Made by a program: the position numbers and the translations under genes
The notes under the pieces: generated by a model
The model's input: the letters and a program-made list of their open reading frames with translations, nothing else
The model's database searches: none
What the model was told of the DNA's origin: nothing
Assembly: GCA_907163345.1 (NCBI GenBank)
Contig: CAJQUN010000039.1
Location: forward strand, 3,418,361-3,482,360
DNA length: 64,000 bases
Origin: Haberlea rhodopensis
Lineage: Eukaryota; Streptophyta; Magnoliopsida; Lamiales; Gesneriaceae
Reading direction: 5' to 3'
Shown here: positions 23,231-36,202 of the stretch, one piece after another
How positions within the stretch are numbered: the first letter of the stretch is position 1
How the letters are laid out: the number at the start of each line of letters is the position of its first letter

Positions 23231-23430
23231 CGTATCAGTGAGTTAGTTTTTGACAAGTATAGATTCAGAAAACTATCATGTACTAAAATAAGTGCAATCT
23301 ATGTATATGGGTCATAGCAAAAATTATTATATACTGACATGCATTATCTGTTAGAGAACGTAGAGAAATTTAAAAGACTCTCTAGAAAATCGTGTTGAAC
23401 CACATAGCAATTCAGGTTTGTTTCGCCCAA

Positions 23431-24007
23431 TGATGTACTAACACTCCTAAAAATTATTCGATATAATGTCGGACACTTCTTAAACACCGACACTTCTCGG
23501 ACACTCATTGAACACGCCATGTGGCGTGCCCTTTATTTTATTATAAAAATAAATCGAACACCCATGTCGGATACTCCCCTTAAAATTGGACACCCGTGTC
23601 GGACATGATCCATCGGCTTGTCCGACACAGAAAGGACACTTTTGGGTGTTAAATATACATATTTAAAAAGTTTTTGGGTAAAATAAAATTTAGACGTGTT
23701 AGTTAAACTTTATATTAATTGAAATAATATAGATTTATTGTTAGTATGAGTGATACTATGATAATTTCATTGACATGTATTTATTTATTTATATACTCCT
23801 TGAATTTGGTAAGAATATTATTGTTGATTTTACATGATTTTAGAATTTAAAAAATGTTGAATTTTAATATTTGTAATATGGTATTATATTACAAATATAT
23901 ATATAGGCGTGTCACAGCCGTGTCGTATCCTGAAATTTTTTGAAACTCCATGTCGACGTGTCCGTGTTGTATCATATCAGCGTCACCGTGTCAGTGTCCG
24001 TGCATCA
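23431..24007. mobile_element. Small inverted-repeat element with GTGTCCGACAC-type ends
   Basis: The ends TGATGTACTAACAC and the complement of GTGTCCGTGCATCA match at 11 of 14 positions. The interior repeatedly carries GTCGGACAC and GTGTCCG-like words at both sides and an AT-rich middle. No target duplication of 8-10 bp was found, so the exact ends are tentative. Confidence 0.45.
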
Positions 24008-24213
24008 TAGGTTTCTCCTTATTCATTAAAAGATTTGTTTTACATTATTTAACATGAGTTTTTTGTGATTTCAGATGATTCACATATTAATTTAATACAA
24101 AGCTGATGAAAAATAATAATAAACAAACATATGTTACCTAATGTATATTCTTAATGGCTCCTAATTATTTTCAAGAGTAGATTGCATTATTTTGTTTCAA
24201 AATAGGCATTGTT

Positions 24214-26637
24214 TGTAAGGACCCCGTATACTTAACCCTTGATTAGCGTATTAATCATTATGTGTGGCACATGCTTTCAGTAAAATCATTCGGGAAACTC
24301 AGATGATACTTTACCATTGAATGACAATTACAAAATTTTTTTTAACATGCAATGTTATAAGTTCATCATCCTAACAACAATAGACTCATAGAGTTCGCTC
24401 ATTACCATCCCCATTACACCACTTTTTACATTGTGGACTTTTATAAAAATTTGGGCAGAGTCTCCCCATAAATAGAGCTATCCCGAAATAAAAGCACAAC
24501 ACATAACATAATTCCCGGCCAGGGAAAACATAATACTCATCAGAATACAGCAATATCAAGTAAATTCCCAGCCAGGGAAGACACCACACATATGACAACA
24601 AAAGTGGGTTTCAACACCCACAATACACCAATGACTCTCTTATCATTTAGCAATTCTACCTCTAATTGCATGCAACATAGAATGAAAGAGAGAAAGGCTC
24701 ATGCCTTTATATACAACCCATATACAAGTATAATCTTGCTCACATGCGAGCATCATGAATATGTATATAACCCTCATGGGCATATAAGTACTCTATACGA
24801 TACCGTGCTCCATCAAGCCCTGGTACCACGATCCTGGGAGTACATCCAATCAACAGCTCGAGCTCATCTCCAAAACCATCGATGTACCTGTTCACCTGCC
24901 CCAACGGGGTGAGCATACCAATTCCACAATTTCATAATCATAATGACATAATACATAATTTACGAAAATGTAAATATTGTGGAACATATGTGACACTTCC
25001 TGGATGGTATCATCCTCATCCTAGCGTACCCCTGTAATAACCCTGTTCTCAAAACAGATAAATCATCAAATCCTGAATATGCAGTTAATCATCATATTGG
25101 TTAACCCTAACCAGTTTCAAATTAACAACATTTCATAACATCTTTCTTTATCTAGCAATTATCATAATTCTAGATATCATATTGAGATTTCCTTAACTTC
25201 CGATACTAGTTAAGCACTTCTCTGATTAACTACGTCTCTGTTCCTATTCATTACCAATAGGGAATAAAATACAGATATCCTAGATATCTAATCGAATACC
25301 ACATTTTCATTTCTTACTTCAAAGTAGCGTCATACTACCGGTGTTCGCTCCGTAGCAACCACACCCATCATTTGCTCGATTCATAGCGGCACCAAGCATT
25401 TCACCATGCGAATCAAAATAACGTAACCAAGTCCCGGTGCCATCATAGTAAAACATTTCATGTATTTTAAATCATGCATCGTACTTATAAAACATCATTT
25501 AAGCTATGCTCGTACGCTAAACGTACCTTAAATCCTCGAAGTCCGAGCCAAACCTTGCTCGAGTTCCATGCCCCGAGGAACGATGTGCTAACACGATAAA
25601 TAATTCACAATTATTTACGAACATGTAACCCATGCTCAAGCACATCCATAACCCTCAAAATATTGTCAACACACGACAATAAATCATTTAAAAGACCCGG
25701 GGCAGGGTACATGCAGGGAGGGAAAACGAATGCGACATATCGAAAAATTGCCCAAGAACACCTTCAATAATTCGAACCCTAGCATCACGATTCGAACCCA
25801 ACCAAGCATCATAAATCATCTAAAACATGTAATAAACGATTAACAACAAGAATCATCATCCCCAAGCCAAAACCCCCAAATTTCGAACTCATCCCCTCAA
25901 ACAACATGAAATTCGAACCAAAATCCTTAAATTCGAACACAATACCACCAAATCAGCAGGGAATAACATGAGAGGGACGAAAAAGGGGTAAGGAAGGTTA
26001 CCCATACGAAGATGGGAAAGAAATCGGACGAAAATCGAAGAACCCTAGCTTTTGGGGATCGACGCATTCTTCCAAAATCCGAACGAGAAACGCGACCAAA
26101 CTTCGAATTGCCGGAGGGGATAGCTGCGCCTCGACGAGACGAAGCCGGCGGCGGGTCGCACGCGCCGAACGGCTGCGGGACGGCGGCGGGCGAAGCGTTT
26201 TTGTGCGCGGGGGAGCTGTAGCAAACGGGATTCGGCGGGGAGAGAGAAGAAGGAAAGGTGGGGCTGAAAATGACTTTTAATTAAAATCTCGGGTTCAATT
26301 GGTATTTATAGCAAAATACCCCGAAATACTAATAGCCCCACAAATACATCATGATTCATTAAAAATCATCTGTTTTCAAAAACTCTCTCTAACTCCAAAA
26401 CCCCCTACCGGTGCTCACACAAGCACCCGAGATTCCGAGACACATCAAAAACCCAACTCTTAGGTTTTACACCGTAATGTGAATACAATCTCAACCTCGT
26501 GATCCAACGATCCCAACTACCCAAATAAACGAGCCCAGAAGGCCCAACATCGCGATTAAACTCCAAATCGCTACGTAAAACAACTTTAGGGGTTATTAAC
26601 ACTCCGGGATTAACACCTATAATCCCTGGTCATCACA
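24214..26637 (-). repeat. 3' LTR of element A
   Basis: 2424 bp. It differs from its partner by a few substitutions and small indels, notably the loss of 16 bp at about 24905 between two CCCCAAC words that the other LTR and the related solo LTR retain. TATAAATA on the minus strand lies at 26303-26310. Confidence 0.9.
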
Positions 26638-26655
26638 ATATCCCCCACTAAAAGA
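26638..26655 (-). other. Polypurine tract of element A
   Basis: On the minus strand TTTTAGTGGGGGATAT lies immediately before the LTR start. Confidence 0.7.
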
Positions 26656-28714
26656 ATTTCGTCCTCGAAATTAGCACCGGTGTATCACATAACACCCAGG
26701 GTACACAACAACATGAAGCCATAACCTCGATTCTTGACCATAACAGAATCGTATTAATAAACGCGAGGATACTTATCTCACATCAAACTCTGAAACAGAG
26801 CGACTTTACCAAAACCAACATATTACCCAAGAGGCAGACGTACCTCGATGCAGGTCATCCCAAAAGTCAGTCCCTCATGACTGCAAAACAACCGATACTT
26901 ACGACTGTAGATCGGACAGTCATCCTTCGTTCTAATACAACCAGTAAGAACACATCATAAATGACACCTCAACCGTGAGAACGTTGACCTCGTGTCAAAC
27001 TCTGGAGTGGAATAGACTTCCAAATCCATCATAACGTCAAAGAGCGTCAGCGCAACTCAACGCTAACAATCCAAAAGCAGTTAGTCGACTGAAACTGCAA
27101 GGATTCGAATCGCTCCCGATTCCATCGTAGATATCATTCAATGACATCCTATCATGACTCACGATGTCTAACATACATCGTTACGAGGGAAACACTAGTA
27201 TTCCACGGTGTACACATACCAAACCTGGTTTCCACTTTCAAACTTCCTCTATCGAAGGAGCAGTCGCATCATTGCAACTCAAATTGGGCAACTCACGGCC
27301 ACAGATTCACACAAAAGACATCTCATAAGATGTCCACCTCCGGATATCCCAAGAACCACATCCTGGTCATAATTAAACAATCGAGACTCCACAGAGTTTC
27401 AAATTTGAAAGGTCATGCAATAAACCCATTGCATCCCAAATACATGGATCCCCAGATCGAATCAACGACGACTTGATGACTCTCTTGTTGGTACTTCAAC
27501 ATCATGAGCTGTCCCAGACAAGTCTCACCAAGATTTAAACATAAACGTATATACGTTTCAGTGAGGCATACACAACCTCAACTTCAAATGACGTGGTGAC
27601 TACTAGAGTCCACCACAATCCACATCGCATCACCTTACGATTTGCCAAACTTGGTTCCAACGAGCAGTATAACGGCTCTAGCAAGCCCATCATGGTGCTG
27701 CACACACGCGGCAGACAAACTAGTCGCTGCCTCACTAGGTTCACCTCAAACCTACCAATCAGATGGACGTTTCCGTAAGGCATACCATACCATGGAAAGA
27801 AAAAAATCAATAGAGTAGTGGGTCTTTATCCAACCTTCCTGTAATGCCGATACACCCTGGACACTCCAATGTCCCTATGTACTTAACATAACCTGATCCT
27901 ACTCCCTTAGGACCCATTCTACACCCTCATGGGTGGTGTGATCATGTCTACCACATGTCATATCAATGGAAAGCGAGTAATTCCTCTACGATTACTCATG
28001 TCGTCAAAACATGGCCAAAAAGCCATTCCAACGAGCATATCTCAAGGGTATCATCACTCGAAATATGATCACCTCAAACAATTGCTACGGTACAATCACA
28101 TGTACAGCGCGTTCATCCATTTCTCGAGTAACCCGCTCGGAAAAAGGGTCACGTCGACCGGTGACGTAGACACCACCTGGTGTTCGACACTGGCACCCAA
28201 GGCATACAACTGAATACGTATACTCAACGCATTGTTCATCGTAACGATGATGCATGCCTAATAAGACATCTCCTACACCATCGTCATCGCCATCCCGTGA
28301 CGACACATGCCCACTCATGGCATCTAAGGTATCGTCAACTAGTGACGATACATGTCAACAATGACATCTAAACAACCCAGTCAACTCGTGACGGTCCATG
28401 TACATCCACGTATGTCATCCATCATCATGCTAGTAAAATAGTCATAATAAAACATGCATATCAACGCATACCAGCAATAATAATGCTAATAGAATAGCAA
28501 TATCCCATACCTCATCGCTAACAAGATAGCGGCATACCTGTCTCCGTCGCTCGATAATAGTGCGAAATCAGTACTCAACGCTCGAAGGCGGCATAATCCT
28601 GTGCTGAGTACATAGCGGCACAATCCATCGCTATAGAATCGCCGGCATGATACCTCGTCATATAATAAGTGGCATGAAACCTCGCTATACATCTGAGCAT
28701 GAATCATCGTCCAC

Positions 28715-29215
28715 ATAATAGCGGAAAGAGGCATCGCTATCAATACCCGGCGGTATAAACCATCGCCAACTAATATAGCGGAATGAACCGTCGCTATCAA
28801 TACACCTGGCGGAATGAACCATCGCCAATCAATACACCTGGCGGAAAGAACCATCGCCAATCAATATAGCGGAATGAACCATCGCTATCAATACATCTGG
28901 CGGAAAGAACCATCGCCAATCATTATAGCGGAATGAGGCATCGCTATCAACATATCCGGCGGCACGAATCATCGCCAATCCTCATAAAAGAATGAGTCAT
29001 CGTAAATCAACATAATAGCGGAATGAGGCATCGCTATCAACATATCTGGCGGCATAAACCATCGCCAATCATCATAAAAGAATGAGTCATCGTAAATCCA
29101 CATAATAGCGGAATGAGGCATCGCTGTCAACATATCTGGCGGCATAAACCATCGCCAATAATCACAAAGAGGTGAATCATCATCATCGACACAGCGGAAT
29201 GAACCATCGCTAATC
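28715..29215 (-). repeat. Tandem hairpin array inside element A
   Basis: Units about 27-32 bp apart each form a short hairpin of two alternating kinds: ATAGCGG...CATCGCTAT (for example 28718-28740, 28775-28797, 28866-28888) and TGGCGG...CATCGCCA (28807-28827, 28839-28859, 28898-28918). Stem bases change together on both sides while the loop (GAATGAACCAT-like) is shared. Looser versions extend left to about 28500 and right to about 29480. Confidence 0.8.
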
Positions 29216-30466
29216 ATCATAATCATTAGATCTTAACGTAATTGATTAACATCATAGTTCGCATATATGTTCACAACAATCCATGTTAATTAGAAATGGG
29301 ACTATCCTGGTTCTATTATGACAGCGGCACAATTGGCCCCCTCGCTCGACATAACTCATCGTATGATACCCATCGCTACGCCTTGATAGCGGATGTATCT
29401 CTTATTCAGCGGATGATACCCATCGCTACACCTTGATAGCGGATGTACCCCATCGCTCAGTTATGTGAGCGGCAAGACCTTTCTCGCTTGCCCATAATAG
29501 TCACCGGACATTCAACCATTCTAAGTAACATAGTTAAACATACATTATCATCTTGTAGCATCATCATCATATAAACATCATCATCTTATAGCATCATCAT
29601 CTTATAACATCATCATCTTATAGATATAACAGTAAATGTACGAAATCATAGTTGAGTAAGCTTGCTGGTTATTCATTAACTTCTTTTCTTTTTCCCTGGT
29701 TCATATTCATGCATATGGGCATCTTACCCTGTGGCATCTTACCACCTTATAACATCGTATCAGTCTATAAACATCATATTAACATCATCATTACTTATCA
29801 TAGTCGTCATCGTAAACGTCATATCATCTTCATTTATCATAACATCATCATCATAAACTTATTTATAATAACATCATCGTAAACATCTTGTCATCTTTAT
29901 TCATCATAGAAATTATCTTCATTTATCATAATATCGTCGTAAACATCTTGTCGTCTTTATTTATCATAGACATCATCATCATAAACTTACTTATCCTAAT
30001 CGTCATCATAAACATCGTAAATACTTCTGTAATTATAGCATAGTCATAGTGTAAGAATATGTTACCGTCCGATGCCCGTACGCGTCTTACGTACCTTCAT
30101 TGCTTGAACATTACATGAACAAACGCATTAGTATATTCAATAATAATTGAGACCATACCGAAGTATTCCACTGTCGGTTGTCTACCCAGTCTGTCCTCAG
30201 ACAATACATCATATCTTTCTTTTCCCTGATTTTCTTACCAAATCAGATTCCTTGGCACGTAGCATATAGAGTGTTAGACATCACTATTAATGCCATCCTA
30301 TCGTGTTCCACACGATTCCTGCAACCACAATGGTTAGCAATACCACTTTTCATATCATAAAAGCACATAAACAATTAGTCATGTCGTATAACATTAATGC
30401 CATCATGCATAAATATGTGCTATCAATAACTTCCTAGGCCCTCAACAGTCCCAATGAGCAACCACT

Positions 30467-30478
30467 GCTCTGATACCA
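30467..30478 (-). other. Primer-binding site of element A
   Basis: TGGTATCAGAGC on the minus strand, complementary to the 3' end of plant initiator tRNA-Met, a few bases inside the 5' LTR. Confidence 0.85.
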
Positions 30479-30482
30479 CTAA

Positions 30483-32913
30483 TGTAAGGACCCCGTATAC
30501 TTAACCCTTGATTAGCGTATTAATCATTATGTGTGGCACATGCTTTCAGTAAAATCATTCGGGAAACTCAGATGATACTTTACCATTGAATGGCAATTAC
30601 AAAATTTTCTTTAACATGCAATGTTATAAGTTCATCATCCTAACAACAATAGACTCATAGAGTTCGCCCATTACCATCCCCATTACACCACTTTTTACAT
30701 TGTGGACTTTTATAAAATTTTGGGCAGAGTCTCCCCATAAATAGAGCTACCCCGAAATAAAAGCACAACACATAACATAATTCCCGGCCAGGGAAAACAT
30801 AATACTCATCAGAATACAGCAATATCAAGTAAATTCCCAGCCAGGGAAGACACCACACATATGACAACAAAAGTGGGTTTCAACACCCACAATACACCAA
30901 TGACTCTCTTATCATTTAGCAATTCTACCTCTAATTGCATGCAACATAGAATGAAAGAGAGAAAGGCTCATGCCTTTATATACAACCCATATACAAGTAT
31001 AATCTTGCTCACATGCGAGCATCATGAATATGTATATAACCCTCATGGGCATATAAGTACTCTATACGATACCGTGCTCCATCAAGCCCTGGTACCACGA
31101 TCCTGGGAGTACATCCAATCAACAGCTCGAGCTCATCTCCAAAGCCATCGATGTACCTGTTCACCTGCCCCAACAGAGACAGCCCCCAACGGGGTGAGCA
31201 TACCAATTCCACAATTTCATAATCATAATGACATAATACATAATTTACGAAAATGTAAATATTGTGGAACATATGTGACACTTCCTGGATGGTATCATCC
31301 TCATCCTAGCGTACCCCTGTAATAACCCTGTTCTCAAAACAGATAAATCATCAAATCCTGAATATGCAGTTAATCATCATATTGGTTAACCCTAACCAGT
31401 TTCAAATTAACAACATTTCATAACATCTTTCTTTATCTAGCAATTATCATAATTCTAGATATCATATTGAGATTTCCTTAACTTCCGATACTAGTTAAGC
31501 ACTTCTCTGATTAACTACGTCTCTGTTCCTATTCATTACCAATAGGGAATAAAATACAGATATCCTAGATATCTAATCGAATACCACATTTTCATTTCTT
31601 ACTTCAAAGTAGCGTCATACTACCGGTGTTCGCTCCGTAGCAACCACACCCATCATTTGCTCGCTTCATAGCGGCACCAAGCATTTCACCATGCGAATCA
31701 AAATAACGTAACCAAGTCCCGGTGCCATCATAGTAAAACATTTCATGTATTTTAAATCATGCATCGTACTTATAAAACATCATTTAAGCTATGCTCGTAC
31801 GCTAAACGTACCTTAAATCCTCGAAGTCCGAGCCAAACCTTGCTCGAGTTCCATGCCCCGAGGAACGATGTGCTAACACGATAAATAATTCAAAATTATT
31901 TACGAACATGTAACCCATGCTCAAGCACATCCATAACCCTCAAAATATTGTCAACACACGACAATAAATCATTTAAAAGACCCGGGGCAGGGTACATGCA
32001 GGGAGGGAAAACGAATGCGACATATCGAAAAATTGCCCAAGAACACCTTCAATAATTCGAACCCTAGCATCACGATTCGAACCCAACCAAGCATCATAAA
32101 TCATCTAAAACATGTAATAAACGATTAACAACAAGAATCATCATCCCCAAGCCAAAACCCCCAAATTTCGAACTCATCCCCTCAAACAACATGAAATTCG
32201 AACCAAAATCCTTAAATTCGAACACAATACCACCAAATCAGTAGGGAATAACATGAGAGGGACGAAAAAGGGGTAAGGAAGGTTACCCATACGAAGATCG
32301 GAAAGAAATTGGACGAAAATCGAAGAACCCTAGCTTTTGGGGATCGACGCAAGTCTGCCAAAATCCGAACGAGAAACGCGACCAAACTTCGAATTGCCGG
32401 AGGGGATAGCTGAGCCTCGACGAGACGAAGCCGGCGGCGGGTCGCACGCGCCGAACGGCGGCGGGCGAAGCGTTTTTGTGCGCGGGGGAGCTGTAGCAGA
32501 CGGGATTCGGCGGGGAGAGAGAAGAAGGAAAGGTGGGGCTGAAAATGACTTTTTAATTAAAATCTCGGGTTCAATTGGTATTTATAGCAAAATACCCCGA
32601 AATACTAATAGCCCCACAAATACATCATGATTCATTAAAAATCATCTGTTTTCAAAAACTCTCTCTAACTCCAAAACCCCCTACCGGTGCTCACACAAGC
32701 ACCCGAGATTCCGAGACACATCAAAAACCCAACTCTTAGGTTTTACACCGTAATGTGAATACAATCTCAACCTCGGGATCCAACGATCCCAACTACCCAA
32801 ATAAACGAGCCCAGAAGGCCCAACATCACGATTAAACTCCAAATCGCTACGTAAAACAATTTTAGGGGTTATTAACACTCCGGGATTAACACCTATAATC
32901 CCTGGTCATCACA
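30483..32913 (-). repeat. 5' LTR of element A
   Basis: 2431 bp; starts (minus strand) TGTGATGACC and ends CTTACA. TATAAATA on the minus strand lies at 32579-32586, which would place transcription start about 300 bp into the LTR. Short minus- and plus-strand frames inside it are not credible genes. Confidence 0.9.
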
Positions 32914-34007
32914 TTGTTGGACTTTGACAACCTGATTAATCTTAAAGTTTATGTTAACAAAACTTGTTGTTGTGTTGCTATTATATTTATCAAGTGTGTA
33001 ATAAGGTTGATTTGCTTCCAACAAAGGTAAGAAGGATTCAGTCCAATGAAGTCAGACCGGCTCTGATAATTTGGTCTCGTCAATCGAAGAAATGCATTCG
33101 AGCTATCGGTTCTAGGCCCAACAGAACAGATCAACTGAGTTATCAATAGAATATAACCAACAGAATAGTTGCTGAACAACCAGCTGAACAAAGCATTCAA
33201 GAGAACCGATGGAACAGACTAGGTGGGTGAACAACCAAATAAACAGAGCAATCAACAGAACCTGTAGAACAGACTAGTTGGGCAACCGACACAGCTGACT
33301 TGGTCAGTTGTGTGACCAGCATAGCTTTACAAGACCAATCCAACCAACTAACAAGCAGAACTGAACCGATCCTACCAAACTAATATAACCAGTACAGTTA
33401 AGGATTCAGCGAAGCTGATGTAACCATCACGATGAATGGAAGAAATCAGTTGATTATTCAACTCAACCGATACAGACGAAGACCAGTTAAGTCAATCTTG
33501 TTGAACATATCAAACCAGTTGTGTGTTCAACTCAATTGAATAGAACAAACCAGCAGAGTCGTCAATAACTTACTTGCAGAAAGCCAACAACTGAAATAGG
33601 AACTTCGAAAATACAGACATAGTACGAGGATGTCATAGAAAGTATAATACCTTTTCAACGGACATATTTTTGTATGTAGCGGGTAAATCAAGTTGAAGGC
33701 TACATATACATACTTTAAGATCTAAGATCACAAGAAGAGAAATCTCAAATCCTCTAATGTATTAGATCTATTATTTGTGCCAAGTCTTTTCACTCTATTC
33801 ATTATATTTGTGAGCTAAATAGAAGAGTAAATTCCATAACTGTAAGACATGTTGGGCCCATAGCTTAGTTGAGTATAGATGCTAAGAGTTCTAGTTCGAT
33901 GCGGAATGTTAACTGGAGTGGCTTTGTACAAATAGAGTTGTATAAAATAAAACTCTTATAGTGAATTCTCCCATCTGTGGAAGAAGGGGGGATGTAGAAG
34001 ACTTACA
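32914..34007 (+). mobile_element. Copia-type LTR fragment, split by element A and cut by element D
   Basis: The LTR would start TGTTGGACTTTGAC. Its TGTT is 24210-24213, next to which element A inserted, and the rest resumes at 32914-32918 (duplicated TTGTT). The right portion carries a GTGGAAGAAGG stretch and a TTGTATAAAA-type region, as in SIRE/Maximus-like copia LTRs recalled from plants. At 34007 it is interrupted by element D with the sequence TTACA. The remainder should lie to the right of the window. Only a non-coding LTR portion is visible. Confidence 0.6.
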
Positions 34008-35461
34008 TGATAAGTGTCGTTTTTATACTTATTTTGCTATGATTTTCTAGTAATTTTCATATTGATTCCTTGACGATTTTACGCTTTTGGTATATATATT
34101 TGTTGATTTCATGAATCTAGGTCGAAGTACATAAAAGTAAAGAATTTGAGCTAATTGACGATGAAAAAGGCCAAACCAAACGAACATGTTGAAAGAAGGA
34201 AGAAATCTCGAGCTTGAAGAAATGTTAAGATTCGATCAATCTCCACCTGAGCCGCGATCGATCGTCGCATGTCGATACTTGGGCAGTAAAAATTCAGTTC
34301 TCACGATCGATCGGGACTCTATCTGTGATCAATTGCCGAAGGCCATAACTTGAAAAATAAAATGTTAATCTCGCGATCGATCGCGGGAGGATAGCGAACG
34401 GTCGTCAGTCGAGGAAAAATCGATATGTTATTCCGTTTTGAAGAGTTTGTGTCGAAAAAGAATAGTGATTCTTCATCCACTATGAAAGGAACCTTATGGA
34501 CGACCTAGATGGACTTTTGGCCCATATTCTAACCTAGAGAGCTTCCTCCACCCATTCTCCATACATCTACAAACCATTGAAGAGCAAGAACAACGCAAGA
34601 GACGGAACGACGAAGCAATGCAGGGAGTCAATACCTCGTTTATTCGTATTTTTAGACTTGTTTATCATTTATTTTCAGATTTTGATGTTTATGTTGTTGC
34701 AAAACATAATTAAACTTTGTTATTTGATGATTATTGTTGGCTAGGTTTGCTTATCAAGACTATGAGGACCCATGTTTGAACCCATGATTTAAATAATAGT
34801 TTTTGATTGAATTCTTATAATCTTTGTGCATAATTTGTTGTTTTTAATGCTTTCAAAGGAGTAGCTATCTTTTGAATGATTTTGGTTATTGTGATTGATG
34901 TTGACCATATGATATTGCAATACGACATAGTAATTTAGGCCGTGGGATTGAAACTGACCAAGTAAAATCTAGCATATGTTTGATAGCAATAGATTACCAA
35001 ATCGAAGGCTAGTAGTTTTCACAAATCGCCATGCGGTATTGATTATTTAATAAGAATACAGTGGCTTATTGCAACGTTAATATTAGACTTGTTATAGCTT
35101 GACCATAGTATAACGAATGCATAGGAAAACTCGTCATCTTAGGATTTTTAATCTTAACTAATAGGAGAATTATCGGGTATTACATGGGTAAACCAAAGTC
35201 TTGATAATTGTTTCTATTGAATTTTTTCATTCTATATTGCTTGCTTGGGGTTGGATATTTTGTTCTTAGTCAATTTTGTATAATAATCACTCATAAATCA
35301 TCAGTTAAATATAGCTAAACTATTTGAATTTTGGATTTACTTCTAGTCACAATGGGGACGACATCCCTACTTTTATAAACTATATTAAAACGTGACAACC
35401 GTTGCACTTGCGGTATAATCGTGCTACACTGGAATTTTACTGTTTAAATAAAACGCGATCA
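34008..35461 (+). repeat. 5' LTR of Athila-type element D
   Basis: Begins TGATAAGTGTCG and ends CGCGATCA, 1454 bp, preceded by TTACA (expected duplication). It is homologous along its length to the LTRs of element C, including the shared block GTGCACTTGCGGTATAA near the 3' end. Three pairs of GATCGATC-type sites lie at 34256-34400, one member of each being decayed. Confidence 0.85.
34256..34400 (+). repeat. GATCGATC array in the LTR of element D
   Basis: Intact sites at 34256, 34305 and 34375; decayed partners about 21-22 bp downstream (GATCAATTG at 34327, weaker remnants near 34277 and 34396). Confidence 0.6.
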
Positions 35462-35463
35462 AG

Positions 35464-35483
35464 TTTGGCGTCGTTGTCGGGGA
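35464..35483 (+). other. Primer-binding site region of element D
   Basis: TTTGGCGTCGTTGTCGGGGA follows the LTR end and resembles the TGGCGCCGTTGCCGGGGA site typical of Athila elements, with two changes. Confidence 0.7.
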
Positions 35484-35610
35484 CTAGTTTAAGTACTATC
35501 ATACGAGACTGATTTACTGTATTTAGCCACTTTTGTTTTATTATTTATTTTTACTATTTCACTACTGCCGTTTGTTTGATTGATTTGTACGAGTTGTTGT
35601 TTCTTGGTGC

Positions 35611-35809
35611 ATGCTAAGGAGTAGCAAGCCTATTCTTGAGCCTATAGATCCAAAAATTGAAAGAACTTCTCTTAGGAGACTACGAGAAGCTCGAGCAATG
35701 GCGGATAACAACAAAAGGAGAGACGGAGAAGATGAACAAAGGAACGAGGACGCACCTATCATACGATCACTCATGGGCTATGCTTAGCCCTCGTTTCATG
35801 GATCATTGT
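35611..35809 (+). pseudogene. gag of element D, N-terminal part
   Basis: From ATG at 35611 (MLRSSKPILEPIDPKIERT) the frame follows the N-terminus of Athila gag and parallels the start of gag in element C. An in-frame TAG at 35785-35787 interrupts it, and element B enters at 35810. Homology resumes directly at 63116, after the ATTGT duplication, so this is one gene split by 27 kb of later insertions. Gag would form the particle that packages the element's RNA. It cannot be functional here. Confidence 0.75.
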
Positions 35810-36202
35810 TGTAAGGACCCCCGTGCCCTTAACCCACAATTAGTGCATTAAGCCATACATTTGGTGCATTCAATCACGTGAAAAAGGGAAACTACATGTA
35901 AACGTGGCACACAATACCACCTATAAAATTTTATTGCTTCATCTATTCCATTCCATGCAATATGCGATTTCCAAATTAAGACCATTCAACACATCATGCG
36001 CCTATGTAATACACTAATCACAATCTTAATTCATCTAGCAATTCCCTAGTTGATTGCTCACACATATAATGAAAAGAGAAAGGCCTATGCCTCTTTATAC
36101 AACACATATACACATAATTATTGCTCACACAAGAGCATCGAATAAACCTATGTGTACGTAATGTATAAAAATGGGCATACACAATATCCAGCTCCACATG
36201 AG
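35810..36202 (-). repeat. 3' LTR of element B, outer fragment
   Basis: First 393 bp of the left LTR, matching 60728-61118. It ends at ATGAG (36198-36202), the target duplicated by element C; the LTR continues at 54885. Confidence 0.9.

Larger units (their letters stand above)
24214..32913 (-). mobile_element. Element A: full-length non-coding LTR retrotransposon, minus strand
   Basis: Two direct repeats of about 2.43 kb (24214-26637 and 30483-32913) begin TGTAAGGACC and end CATCACA, flanked by identical TTGTT (24209-24213, 32914-32918). The right end of the interior holds GCTCTGATACCA, the complement of an initiator-tRNA-Met primer site. The left end holds the complement of a purine run. The element therefore reads on the minus strand, with its 5' LTR on the right. 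The 3.8-kb interior has no gag or pol frame longer than about 120 codons, so it depends on proteins in trans. The purine tract and the nearby GAGGACGAAATTC resemble chromoviruses (inference). The LTRs are nearly identical, so insertion was recent. Confidence 0.9.

Noticed and set aside
23431..24007. Mutator-like element
   Set aside because: Short inverted ends are present but no 8-11 bp duplication was found, so the superfamily was left open.
24214..32913. Segmental duplication of 2.4 kb
   Set aside because: The repeats begin TG and end CA, have a primer site and purine tract inside and a 5-bp duplication outside: they are LTRs.
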